Part shown: piece after piece, positions 57,162 through 64,000 of the stretch
Position numbering within the stretch: the stretch's first letter is position 1
Layout of the letters: every line of letters begins with the position of its first letter
Assembly (NCBI RefSeq): GCF_014836765.1
Contig: NZ_JACSQG010000002.1
Location: 248,001-312,000, forward strand
Length of the DNA stretch: 64,000 bases
Origin: Serpens gallinarum
GTDB lineage: Bacteria; Pseudomonadota; Gammaproteobacteria; Pseudomonadales; Pseudomonadaceae
Direction: 5' to 3'
Made by a program: the position numbers and the translations under genes
Notes under the pieces: model-generated
Seen by the model: only the letters and a program-made list of their open reading frames with translations
Told to the model about the DNA's origin: nothing
Database searches by the model: none

Positions 57162-57998
57162 TTAGCCCAGCAGAGACAGAGCCAGGCTCGGCATCTGGCT
57201 GGTCTGCTTGAGCATGGCGATGCCGGACTGCATGAGCATGTTGTTCTTGGCCATCGTCGCGCTTTCGGCGGCGAAGTCGGTGTCCATGATGCGGCCCTTG
57301 GCGGTGTTGGTGTTGTCCGCCATGTTGGCCAGGTTGTTGATGGTGTGGTTCAGGCGGTTGATGTTGGCACCCATGGCACCGCGTGCCGCGCCGACATCGG
57401 TCAGCAGAGTGTTCAGCTTATCAATCTCGCCCTTCGCGGCGCCAGAGGCGGTAATGTCGGTCGAGAGGGTAGTGACGTCAATAGCGTTAATATCACCACT
57501 GACGTCAATGTCCAGTGTTTCAGCGGAGGACGAGCCGATTTGCAGGGTCAGCGCTTGAACCAGTTTGCCGGTACCCGATGCGAACAGGTTGTTGTCAGCG
57601 CCGTAGCTGGTGTTAGCCAGGATGTTCGTCAGTTCAGCGCTCAGCTCGGTGTATTCAGCATCCAGGGCGGTGAGGTCGTCGGCGCTGTTCGTGCCGTTGG
57701 CGGCCTGGGTGGCCAGGTCCTTCATGCGCAGCACAACGTTGGTGAATTCGTTCAGCGCGCCTTCGGCGGTTTGCAGCAGGGAGATACCGTCCTGGGCGTT
57801 ACGCATGGCAACGGCCTGGCCACGGGCTTGGGCGTTCAGGCGGGTGGCGATTTGCAGGCCAGCGGCATCGTCAGCAGCGCTGTTCACGCGCAGACCGGTA
57901 CCCAGACGCTGCTGGTTGGTGCCCAGTGCGCTGTTGGTCTTGCTCATGTTGGTCTGGGTCAGCGATGCGGCGTAGTTGGTATGAATCGAGATGGCCAT
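57162..57998 (-). CDS. lafA: Short flagellin LafA
   Basis: This is the filament subunit. The 278-residue protein has the N-terminal D0/D1 region (NSALGTNQQRLGTGLRVNSAADDAAGLQIATRLNAQARGQ, landmark RVNSAADDAAGLQI near residue 36) and the C-terminal D1/D0 end (AKNNMLMQSGIAMLKQTSQMPSLALSLLG). The variable middle is very short, so the filament surface should be smooth, as in other lateral flagellins. The ATG at 57998 has GGAGG six bases upstream; a longer frame to 58277 runs through the MITE-like element and is spurious. No glycosylation gene is adjacent. Confidence 0.93.
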   Translation of the reverse strand: MAISIHTNYAASLTQTNMSKTNSALGTNQQRLGTGLRVNSAADDAAGLQIATRLNAQARGQAVAMRNAQDGISLLQTAEGALNEFTNVVLRMKDLATQAANGTNSADDLTALDAEYTELSAELTNILANTSYGADNNLFASGTGKLVQALTLQIGSSSAETLDIDVSGDINAIDVTTLSTDITASGAAKGEIDKLNTLLTDVGAARGAMGANINRLNHTINNLANMADNTNTAKGRIMDTDFAAESATMAKNNMLMQSGIAMLKQTSQMPSLALSLLG

Positions 57999-58059
57999 GT
58001 GGGCCTCCATCAAAAAATTGGCTTGGAAAGCTGGCTTCGATTGCCCGCTATACAGGTAG

Positions 58060-58084
58060 GGCGACGGACTTGAAGCAGGACTTA
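58060..58084 (-). promoter_or_regulatory. Variant sigma-28-like promoter of the flagellin gene
   Basis: On the minus strand TAAG (58084-58081) and GTCGCC (58065-58060) are separated by 15 bases, exactly as before fliD. The bases after TAAG also agree (TCCT here, CCCT at fliD). The motif ends about 60 bases before the flagellin start codon. Confidence 0.55.
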
Positions 58085-58119
58085 AATTATTTTGACGAAT
58101 TATTTTTGGCGGGGCATTT

Positions 58120-58261
58120 GTAGGGGCGAATTCATTCGCCTGGCATCGGGCTTTCCGGCACCTGCGGGGGTGCGACGAACGACCCAGCTGATGCCTTTGA
58201 GTTGGTCGCGGCGGCTGTGTGGCCTGGGAGTCATGCGCCAGGCGAATGAATTCGCCCCTAC
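58120..58261. repeat. 142-bp MITE-like element, copy B
   Basis: This copy has the same 25-bp perfect terminal inverted repeats and the same 142-bp length as copy A at 35618-35759, with about 17 internal differences by eye. It lies just upstream of the flagellin promoter and marks the right boundary of the flagellar block. It has no coding capacity. Confidence 0.85.
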
Positions 58262-58325
58262 AAAAGCGTTCGGCCATTGGTCACTTGGTGTTCCTTTGCC
58301 CCGTGTTGCGCAGGATCATGTGTCC

Positions 58326-58994
58326 ATGAAAGTTCACACTCTACTGGGCTCCATCCCCGACCTGTTTCCCGAATCCACTCTGACCACCGAATGGCTGGGG
58401 CCAAGCGCCTGTGTGTTGCGCGAATTCGCCTTGCCCTACGTCGGCGATTTGTTGTCAGCGCTGGCTGATATCGAGACAGCTGCGCCCTTTCGCCATATGC
58501 AGGCGCCGGGCGGCTACAGCATGTCGGTGGCAATGACCAATTGCGGCGCGTTGGGCTGGACGTCGGACCGCCACGGCTATCGCTATGCCCCCGTGGAGGC
58601 GCTGACCGGCTTGGCCTGGCCAGTAATGCCCGAGGTGTTCCGGCGCCTGGCGCAAGCCGCTGCGGCCGAGGGGGGCTTTGCCGGCTTTGAGCCCGATGCC
58701 TGCCTGATCAATCGCTATGCGCCGGGCAGCAAGCTCTCGCTGCATCAGGACAAGGACTAGCGGGATTTCAGCGCGCCGATCGTGTCCGTGTCGTTGGGCA
58801 TTCCCGCCGTGTTTCAGTTCGGCGGCCTAAAACGCAGCGACAAGACCCAGCGGGTGCCGGTGCTGCATGGGGATGTGGTGGTGTGGGGTGGCGTGGATCG
58901 CCTGCGTTACCACGGCGTGCTGACGGTGAAGGCCGCGAGTCACGCGGTGCTCGGCGCGCACCGCATCAACCTGACCTTTCGCAAGGCCGGCTAA
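58326..58994 (+). pseudogene. alkB: alkB interrupted by one in-frame amber codon
   Basis: AlkB is an Fe(II)/2-oxoglutarate dioxygenase that removes methyl groups from 1-methyladenine and 3-methylcytosine in DNA. The frame starts at ATG 58326 and would make about 221 residues, the usual length. After LSLHQDKD, which holds the first His and the Asp iron ligands, a TAG at 58758-58760 stops translation where Glu is normal; the frame then continues with RDFSAPIVSVSLGIPAVFQFGG, the second His ligand in RLRYHGV and the oxoglutarate-binding arginine in NLTFRKAG. No other defect is seen. A GAG-to-TAG change explains it. It may be a recent pseudogene, a suppressed codon or a sequencing error. Confidence 0.85.
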
Positions 58995-59128
58995 ACGCAT
59001 GGCTTTCTTGTAGGGTCGACTTCACATCGGCTGCTTTGTAGGGCGCACAACCCGTATTCGTGGCGTCACAATAACGGTGTCCGCTCCAAAATCTGTGGCG
59101 ACCGGTTACCCGCGCGGGCTGTGAAAAG

Positions 59129-59710
59129 TCAGGCGCGGCGCCGTGCCTGCTCGTCGATCTGTACCTGCAAGCGATACAGCCAGGCGAAGCCCTGCTCCCA
59201 GCGTTGGTGCCCGGATTTCACGTTGATATGCCCGACGCCACTGAGAATGCTCGCCTCGGCGCCCCAGTCGACGGCGAGCTGCAACGCACGTGCGGCAGTG
59301 GCTGCCGGATCGTTGTCCGAGCCAATCAACTGGCTAGGGAACGGCATCGTCTGGCGAGGCAGTGGAGCGAAATTGCGCAATGGCTCGGGGCAGTCGGGCC
59401 GTTCGACGTCCGCTGGCGCAACCAGCAAGGCACCGCGCACGCGACCGAGTAAATGTCGTGGTGCCTGTTCGGCCCAGTGCGCCACCGTTACGCAGCCCAG
59501 GCTGTGGGCGATCAGAATGGTTGGGCAGCCATCAGCAGCAATCGCAGCGTTGAGCCGGGCAACCCAGTCCTCGCGTCGCGGGGTCAGCCAATCGGCCTGT
59601 TCGACGCGAGCGCTGTTGGGCAAGGTGCGTTGCCAGTGGCTTTGCCAATGATCCACCGGTGAGCCATGCCAGCCGGGGACGATCAGGTAACGAATGAGGG
59701 AACTGGGCAT
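59129..59710 (-). CDS. RBBP9/YdeN-type alpha/beta hydrolase
   Basis: This is a 193-residue small serine hydrolase. It has the family opening VPGWHGSPVDHWQSHW, the nucleophile elbow AHSLGC near residue 69, the acid in SDNDP near 130 and the catalytic His in GVGHIN near 158. The natural substrate is unknown. In Pseudomonas such a gene often lies beside the oscA-sbp sulphur locus, as here, though on the opposite strand and 490 bases away. Confidence 0.82.
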   Translation of the reverse strand: MPSSLIRYLIVPGWHGSPVDHWQSHWQRTLPNSARVEQADWLTPRREDWVARLNAAIAADGCPTILIAHSLGCVTVAHWAEQAPRHLLGRVRGALLVAPADVERPDCPEPLRNFAPLPRQTMPFPSQLIGSDNDPAATAARALQLAVDWGAEASILSGVGHINVKSGHQRWEQGFAWLYRLQVQIDEQARRRA

Positions 59711-60198
59711 GAGCCACCTCCGTAAAGGAATGGGTGGCAGTGTAGGGACAGCTGGTATGTCGGTGAAGGAATAAAAAGTTATCTTCTTATGCCTGATTTC
59801 ATGCCGTCCCTATGGTCTGTGCTTCGGCGCCAAATCACGCGATGGATATCGCTGCGCTCCACCACCGTACGGCACCATACCGATTATCCCGGTCCCATGG
59901 GATCGTCCCGGAGTATCCCTCACGGCGGGCTTTCCGAGTATGCGCAAATCCATCCCAACAGCTCGCAGCGGGCGAGACTGCCTTACGCCACTCGCGCCAT
60001 AGGCTGTTCCAAATTACTTCACCTCTCAGTAGTTCACCCACGATGACTTATCCCCGCACACATCCCAAGCGGCCATTGATATATGCAATATAAGAATATA
60101 AAAATTCTTAAATGGTATTTTTCAGAATATCACGTGATCTCTATATTCCGCTCCACGCCCTGGCCCACTGGTCAGGGTGCCGACCTTTCGGAGCCATC
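59711..60198. other. Intergenic region upstream of oscA
   Basis: These 488 bases have no supported gene. They include a REP-like gatggatatcgctgcgctcc near 59839, a palindrome-rich stretch near 59880-59930, and an unusually AT-rich segment at about 60076-60145 that should hold the oscA promoter and its regulator site. Confidence 0.55.
60091..60110 (+). promoter_or_regulatory. AT-rich inverted repeat upstream of oscA
   Basis: TAAGAAT and ATTCTTA form a perfect inverted repeat around a 6-base spacer, about 90 bases before the oscA start codon in AT-rich DNA. Its position suits a CysB-type activator site for the sulphur genes. The binding protein is an inference. Confidence 0.45.
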
Positions 60199-60381
60199 AT
60201 GAGCGCAACCCTTCTCAGCCTCGACGGCCAGGACGATGCCACCCTGCTGCGTGAAATCCGCAGCGCCCTGCGTGATCTGCGCTTTGGCTCAGTGGAAATC
60301 ACCGTGCACAACGGCCAAGTCGTACAGATCGAGCGCAAGGAAAAATTCCGTTTGCAGCATCAACCGGGCAAGCCTGCCTAA
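60199..60381 (+). CDS. oscA: Sulphur-starvation protein OscA (DUF2292)
   Basis: This is a 60-residue protein of the YezD/DUF2292 family, called OscA in Pseudomonas where it is needed for use of organosulphur compounds and for chromate resistance under sulphur limitation. It shows EIRSALRDLRFGSVEITVHNGQVVQIERKEKFR, which is most of the domain. GGAG lies six bases before the ATG. It precedes sbp-cysTWA on the same strand, the usual arrangement. Confidence 0.85.
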   Translation: MSATLLSLDGQDDATLLREIRSALRDLRFGSVEITVHNGQVVQIERKEKFRLQHQPGKPA

Positions 60382-60424
60382 ACACCCCAACGCTGAAGCC
60401 CGACTGGACCACCGGAGGGCGTGT

Positions 60425-60490
60425 ATGAATCGAGACCATCAGATGACTACGCACCGGTACCGCAGCTGTCGCCCGCGAATGCGGAGCTGA
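60425..60490 (+). CDS. Possible 21-residue leader peptide between oscA and sbp
   Basis: ATG at 60425 opens a 21-codon frame with a very good ribosome site (GGAGG, six bases upstream). The peptide is basic, with seven Arg and one Cys (YRSCRPR), and ends 54 bases before the sbp start codon. It could be a translated leader that senses cysteine or arginine supply, or it could couple translation between oscA and sbp. No second structure with a U-run is obvious, so classical attenuation is not shown. Confidence 0.4.
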   Translation: MNRDHQMTTHRYRSCRPRMRS

Positions 60491-60544
60491 CACTCCTCCT
60501 CAAAAAATAGCCAAGACGTAAAAGAAAACTTCAGGAGCTGCACC

Positions 60545-61543
60545 ATGTCCATTCGCCGTTTCGCTGTCGCCGCCCTGGCCAGCGCCCTGTTCGCCGCCCC
60601 GAGTTTCGCTGCGGACAAATTGCTCAACGTGTCCTACGACCCGACCCGTGAGCTGTATCAGGAATTTAACGCCGCCTTCGCCCAACACTGGCAAGCCCAG
60701 GGCCATGACAAGGTCAGCATCCAGCAGTCCCATGGCGGCTCTGGCAAGCAGGCCCGCTCGGTGATCGACGGCCTGCGCGCCGACGTGGTGACCCTGGCCC
60801 TGGCTGGCGACATCGATGAGCTGCACCGCCTCGGCAAACTGATTCCGGAAGATTGGCAAGAACGTCTGCCGGACGCCAGCACACCCTACACCTCGACCAT
60901 TGTGTTCCTGGTGCGCAAGGGCAATCCGAAAGGCCTGAAGGACTGGGGCGACCTGGTCCAGCCTGGCGTGGAAGTCATCACCCCGAATCCGAAGACCTCC
61001 GGCGGTGCGCGCTGGAACTTCCTCGCCGCCTGGGCCTGGGCGAAGAAGCAGTACGGCAGCGACGAAAAGGCGCAGGAGTACGTGGCCCAGCTGTACAAGC
61101 AGGTGCCCGTGCTGGACACCGGCGCCCGTGGCTCGACCATCACCTTCGTCAACAACAAGATCGGCGATGTGCTGCTGGCCTGGGAAAACGAAGCCTTCCT
61201 GGCACTCAAGGAAGAAGGCGGCGATGCGCTGGAAATCGTCGTGCCGTCGCTGTCGATTCTTGCCGAGCCGCCGGTGACCGTGGTGGACAAGAACGTCGAG
61301 CGCAACGGCACCCGCGAACTGGCCAACGCCTACCTGAATTACCTGTACAGCGAGGAAGGTCAGCGCATAGCGGCGAAGAATTTCTACCGCCCGCGTAACG
61401 CCAAGGTGGCGGCCGAGTTCAGTCAGCAGTTCCCGGCCCTGGAGTTGGTCACTATCGACAAGGACTTCAACGGCTGGAAAGAAACTCAGCCCAAGTTCTT
61501 CAACGATGGCGGCGTGTTCGACCAGATCTACCAGGCGTACTAA
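60545..61543 (+). CDS. sbp: Sulphate-binding periplasmic protein Sbp
   Basis: Sbp captures sulphate (or thiosulphate) for the CysTWA importer. The 332-residue protein has a signal peptide ([20 protein letters not shown]) and the family signatures [35 protein letters not shown] and [16 protein letters not shown], whose backbone and Ser/Thr groups hold the anion. AGGAG lies six bases before the ATG. It is transcribed with cysT, cysW and cysA. Confidence 0.95.
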   Translation: MSIRRFAVAALASALFAAPSFAADKLLNVSYDPTRELYQEFNAAFAQHWQAQGHDKVSIQQSHGGSGKQARSVIDGLRADVVTLALAGDIDELHRLGKLIPEDWQERLPDASTPYTSTIVFLVRKGNPKGLKDWGDLVQPGVEVITPNPKTSGGARWNFLAAWAWAKKQYGSDEKAQEYVAQLYKQVPVLDTGARGSTITFVNNKIGDVLLAWENEAFLALKEEGGDALEIVVPSLSILAEPPVTVVDKNVERNGTRELANAYLNYLYSEEGQRIAAKNFYRPRNAKVAAEFSQQFPALELVTIDKDFNGWKETQPKFFNDGGVFDQIYQAY

Positions 61544-61651
61544 GCGCGCCGGCTGCAAGCGACAGGTTTCACGCGGCAAGAGCGAGCCCATCTGGTTCCT
61601 GTACTTGCCGCTTGTGGCTTGCTTGTAGCTCAACCAGAGCGAACGTTGACC

Positions 61652-62470
61652 ATGTCCATTCGAACGTCTCCCGTCATACCCGGCTTCGGGCTGACCCTGG
61701 GCTACACCCTGTTTTACCTGAGCTTCCTTGTGCTCATTCCACTGGGCGCCCTGTTCGTCAAAACCACCGAGCTAAGCTGGGACCAGTTCATCGCCATCAT
61801 CAGTTCCGCGCGCGTGCTCGCCGCCCTCAAGCTAAGCTTTCTCACCGCTTTAGGCGCCGCGCTGCTCAATGGCATCATCGGCACGCTGCTGGCCTGGGTG
61901 CTGGTGCGTTACAGCTTTACCGGACGCAAGCTGATCGAGGCGCTGATCGATTTGCCTTTTGCCCTGCCCACCGCGGTGGCCGGCATTGCGCTCACGGCGC
62001 TGTATGCGCCCAACGGCATGATCGGCCAGTTCGCCACCAGCCTGGGCTTCAAGATCGCCTACAGCCCGCTGGGCATCACCCTGGCGCTGACCTTTGTGAC
62101 CCTGCCGTTCGTGGTGCGCACTCTGCAGCCGGTGCTGGCCGACATTCCCAGGGAGGTTGAGGAGGCCGCCAGTTGCCTGGGCGCCAAACCCTTCCAGGTG
62201 TTCCGTCACGTGCTGGTGCCGGCGCTGGTTCCGGCCTGGCTGACCGGTTTCGCCCTGGCCTTCGCCCGTGGCGTCGGCGAGTACGGCTCGGTGATTTTCA
62301 TCGCCGGCAATATGCCGATGAAGACCGAGATCCTGCCGTTGCTGATCATGGTCAAGCTCGACCAGTACGACTATGCCGCCGCGACCGCCATTGGCGTGCT
62401 GATGCTGGTGGTGGCCTTCATCCTGCTGCTGCTGATCAATCTGCTGCAGCGCTACATTCGCGCCCATTGA
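61652..62470 (+). CDS. cysT: Sulphate ABC transporter permease CysT
   Basis: CysT (CysU) is one of two inner-membrane permeases of the sulphate/thiosulphate importer. The 272-residue protein has about six membrane spans and an EAA loop [26 protein letters not shown] near residue 170 that contacts the CysA ATPase. The ATG at 61652 is the family start. A REP-like inverted repeat (gcaagcgacagg...cttgtggcttgc) lies in the 108-base gap after sbp and probably reduces permease expression relative to the binding protein. Confidence 0.94.
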   Translation: MSIRTSPVIPGFGLTLGYTLFYLSFLVLIPLGALFVKTTELSWDQFIAIISSARVLAALKLSFLTALGAALLNGIIGTLLAWVLVRYSFTGRKLIEALIDLPFALPTAVAGIALTALYAPNGMIGQFATSLGFKIAYSPLGITLALTFVTLPFVVRTLQPVLADIPREVEEAASCLGAKPFQVFRHVLVPALVPAWLTGFALAFARGVGEYGSVIFIAGNMPMKTEILPLLIMVKLDQYDYAAATAIGVLMLVVAFILLLLINLLQRYIRAH

Positions 62471-62480
62471 GGAGTCCGTC

Positions 62481-63353
62481 ATGAGCAGTCTTTCCGTGGC
62501 AGCGCCCCTTACCGTCTTGAACCGCCCGGCCCCGCGCCACTGGGGTCGCATCACGCTGATTGGCGCGGCCTGGGCAGTCTTCGTGCTGTTTTTGCTGCTG
62601 CCGCTGGTCATCGTGCTGAGCGAGGGCCTCAAGCACGGCTTGGGCACCTTCTTCAACGCCATCTTCGAGCCCGACGCCATCGCGGCACTGAAGCTGACGC
62701 TGATTGCCGTGGGCATTTCGGTGCCGCTCAACCTGGTGTTCGGCGTCGCCGCCGCCTGGTGCGTGAGCAAGTATGAGTTTCGCGGCAAGAGCATCCTGGT
62801 CACGCTGATCGACTTGCCGTTTTCGGTTTCGCCGGTGATTGCCGGCCTGATCTATGTCCTGCTGTTTGGCGCTCAAGGCGCGCTCGGCCCCTGGTTGCAG
62901 GACCACGACATCCAGATCGTCTTCGCCGTGCCAGGCATTGTCCTGGCCACGCTGTTCGTCACCGTGCCCTTCGTGGCCCGCGAGTTGATTCCGCTGATGC
63001 AGGAGCAGGGCACCCAGGAAGAAGAGGCCGCGCGTCTGCTTGGCGCCAGCGGCTGGCAGATGTTCTGGCACGTCACGGTGCCGAATATCCGCTGGGGGCT
63101 GATTTATGGCGTGGTACTCTGTACGGCGCGTGCGATGGGCGAGTTCGGCGCCGTGTCGGTGGTGTCCGGGCATATCCGCGGGGTTACCAACACCCTGCCG
63201 CTGCATGTCGAAATTCTCTACAACGAATACAACCACGTCGCGGCGTTCAGCGTGGCCAGCCTGCTGCTGGCCCTAGCCCTGATCATCCTGCTGCTCAAGC
63301 AGTGGAGCGAATCGCGAATCAACCGCCAACGCCACAGCGGCGCGGAGGAATAA
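62481..63353 (+). CDS. cysW: Sulphate ABC transporter permease CysW
   Basis: CysW is the second permease of the sulphate importer. The 290-residue protein has six membrane spans and an EAA loop [28 protein letters not shown] near residue 190, followed by [17 protein letters not shown], typical of CysW. GGAG precedes the ATG and cysT ends ten bases upstream. Confidence 0.94.
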   Translation: MSSLSVAAPLTVLNRPAPRHWGRITLIGAAWAVFVLFLLLPLVIVLSEGLKHGLGTFFNAIFEPDAIAALKLTLIAVGISVPLNLVFGVAAAWCVSKYEFRGKSILVTLIDLPFSVSPVIAGLIYVLLFGAQGALGPWLQDHDIQIVFAVPGIVLATLFVTVPFVARELIPLMQEQGTQEEEAARLLGASGWQMFWHVTVPNIRWGLIYGVVLCTARAMGEFGAVSVVSGHIRGVTNTLPLHVEILYNEYNHVAAFSVASLLLALALIILLLKQWSESRINRQRHSGAEE

Positions 63354-63358
63354 AACCT

Positions 63359-64000
63359 GTGAGCATTGAAATCCGCAACGTCCACAAGCAGTTCGGCGCC
63401 TTCCGCGCATTGAACGACATCAACCTGGATATCCACAGCGGCGAGCTGGTTGCCCTGCTCGGCCCGTCCGGCTGCGGCAAGACCACCCTGCTGCGCATTA
63501 TCGCCGGCCTGGAAACCCCGGACACCGGCTCCATCGTGTTCCACGGCGAAGACGTGTCGACCCGCGACGTGCGCGACCGCAACGTTGGTTTCGTGTTCCA
63601 GCACTACGCGCTGTTCCGTCACATGACCATCTTCGACAATGTCGCCTTCGGCCTGCGCATGAAGCCCAAGCGCGAGCGCCCGGATGAGGCCACGATCGCC
63701 TCGCGGGTCAAGGAATTGCTGGAGATGGTGCAGCTGGACTGGCTCGGCGACCGTTACCCGGAGCAGCTGTCTGGCGGCCAGCGCCAGCGCATCGCCCTGG
63801 CCCGTGCCCTGGCGGTGCAGCCGAAGATCCTGCTGCTTGACGAGCCCTTCGGTGCGTTGGATGCCAAGGTACGCAAGGAGCTGCGTCGCTGGCTGGCGCG
63901 CCTGCATGAGGACATCAACTTGACCAGCGTTTTCGTCACCCACGATCAGGAGGAAGCCATGGAAGTGGCCGACCGCATCGTGGTGATGAACAAGGGCGTG
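63359..64000 (+). CDS. cysA: Sulphate ABC transporter ATPase CysA, cut by the window edge
   Basis: CysA hydrolyses ATP to drive sulphate uptake. The first 214 codons are present. Walker [10 protein letters not shown] lies near residue 35, the Q-loop [12 protein letters not shown] near 81, the ABC signature LSGGQRQR near 137 and Walker [17 protein letters not shown] near 158, with the H-loop in [14 protein letters not shown] near 192. The GTG start at 63359 follows GGAGGAA. The C-terminal regulatory domain is beyond the window. Confidence 0.95.
   Translation, partial: MSIEIRNVHKQFGAFRALNDINLDIHSGELVALLGPSGCGKTTLLRIIAGLETPDTGSIVFHGEDVSTRDVRDRNVGFVFQHYALFRHMTIFDNVAFGLRMKPKRERPDEATIASRVKELLEMVQLDWLGDRYPEQLSGGQRQRIALARALAVQPKILLLDEPFGALDAKVRKELRRWLARLHEDINLTSVFVTHDQEEAMEVADRIVVMNKGV

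Noticed and set aside
58092-58325. N-terminal extension of alkB through MITE copy B
   Set aside because: The extension is repeat-derived; family similarity begins just after the ATG at 58326.

Overview
The window looks like a Pseudomonas chromosome. The gene orders pepP-ubiH-ubiI, zapA-6S RNA-ygfA, ubiD-rho-trxA-ppx-ppk-hemB and oscA-sbp-cysTWA are all typical of that genus, as are the high GC content, the strong Shine-Dalgarno sites and the many REP-like palindromes between genes. This is inferred from gene content and order; the species cannot be fixed from the sequence alone.

Layout. (1) About 1-8,370 is the right end of a genomic island. It carries a complete type I Wadjet (JetABCD) anti-plasmid system on the minus strand, one small Cys-rich orphan protein, a possible 35-residue membrane peptide and gene-poor DNA. 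It ends in the 3' part of a tRNA-Arg(CCG) gene followed by a terminator, as expected for integration into a tRNA 3' end. (2) 8.4-34.9 kb is conserved core: a Fur-type iron(III) ABC transporter (binding protein and permease), the ubiquinone hydroxylases with pepP and ygfB, zapB-like/zapA/6S RNA/ygfA, an EVE protein, a diguanylate cyclase, an orphan FliL-like protein, a quinone oxidoreductase, a flavin/2Fe-2S reductase, ubiD, rho, trxA, ppx, a TRAP binding protein, ppk, hemB and elbB. (3) 36.0-58.1 kb is a second, lateral-type (Flag-2/laf-like) flagellar cluster: flgA divergent from flgBCDEFGHIJKL, then a LafW-like protein, fliD-fliS-fliT-like-fliK-fliL-fliA-motA-motB (order of lafBCXEFSTU), a LafZ-like membrane regulator and a short flagellin. 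An agmatine deiminase and its TetR-family neighbour sit inside it. (4) 58.3-64.0 kb is core again: alkB broken by one amber codon, an alpha/beta hydrolase, oscA, sbp and cysT-cysW-cysA, with cysA cut by the window edge.

How it works together. The flagellar block supplies rod, hook, filament, cap, stator and a sigma-28, but no export gate, MS ring, switch, FlgM/FlgN or sigma-54 activator, so a second locus must exist elsewhere. A good sigma-54 site precedes flgB. An identical-spacing variant sigma-28-like motif (TAAG-N15-GTCGCC) precedes both fliD and the flagellin gene, which suggests a two-step hierarchy. The block is bracketed by two 142-bp elements with 25-bp perfect terminal inverted repeats.

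The least ordinary items are the lateral flagellar block with its bracketing repeats and private promoter motif, the Wadjet island at tRNA-Arg, and the nonsense-interrupted alkB. I did not find a wholly unknown multi-gene system.
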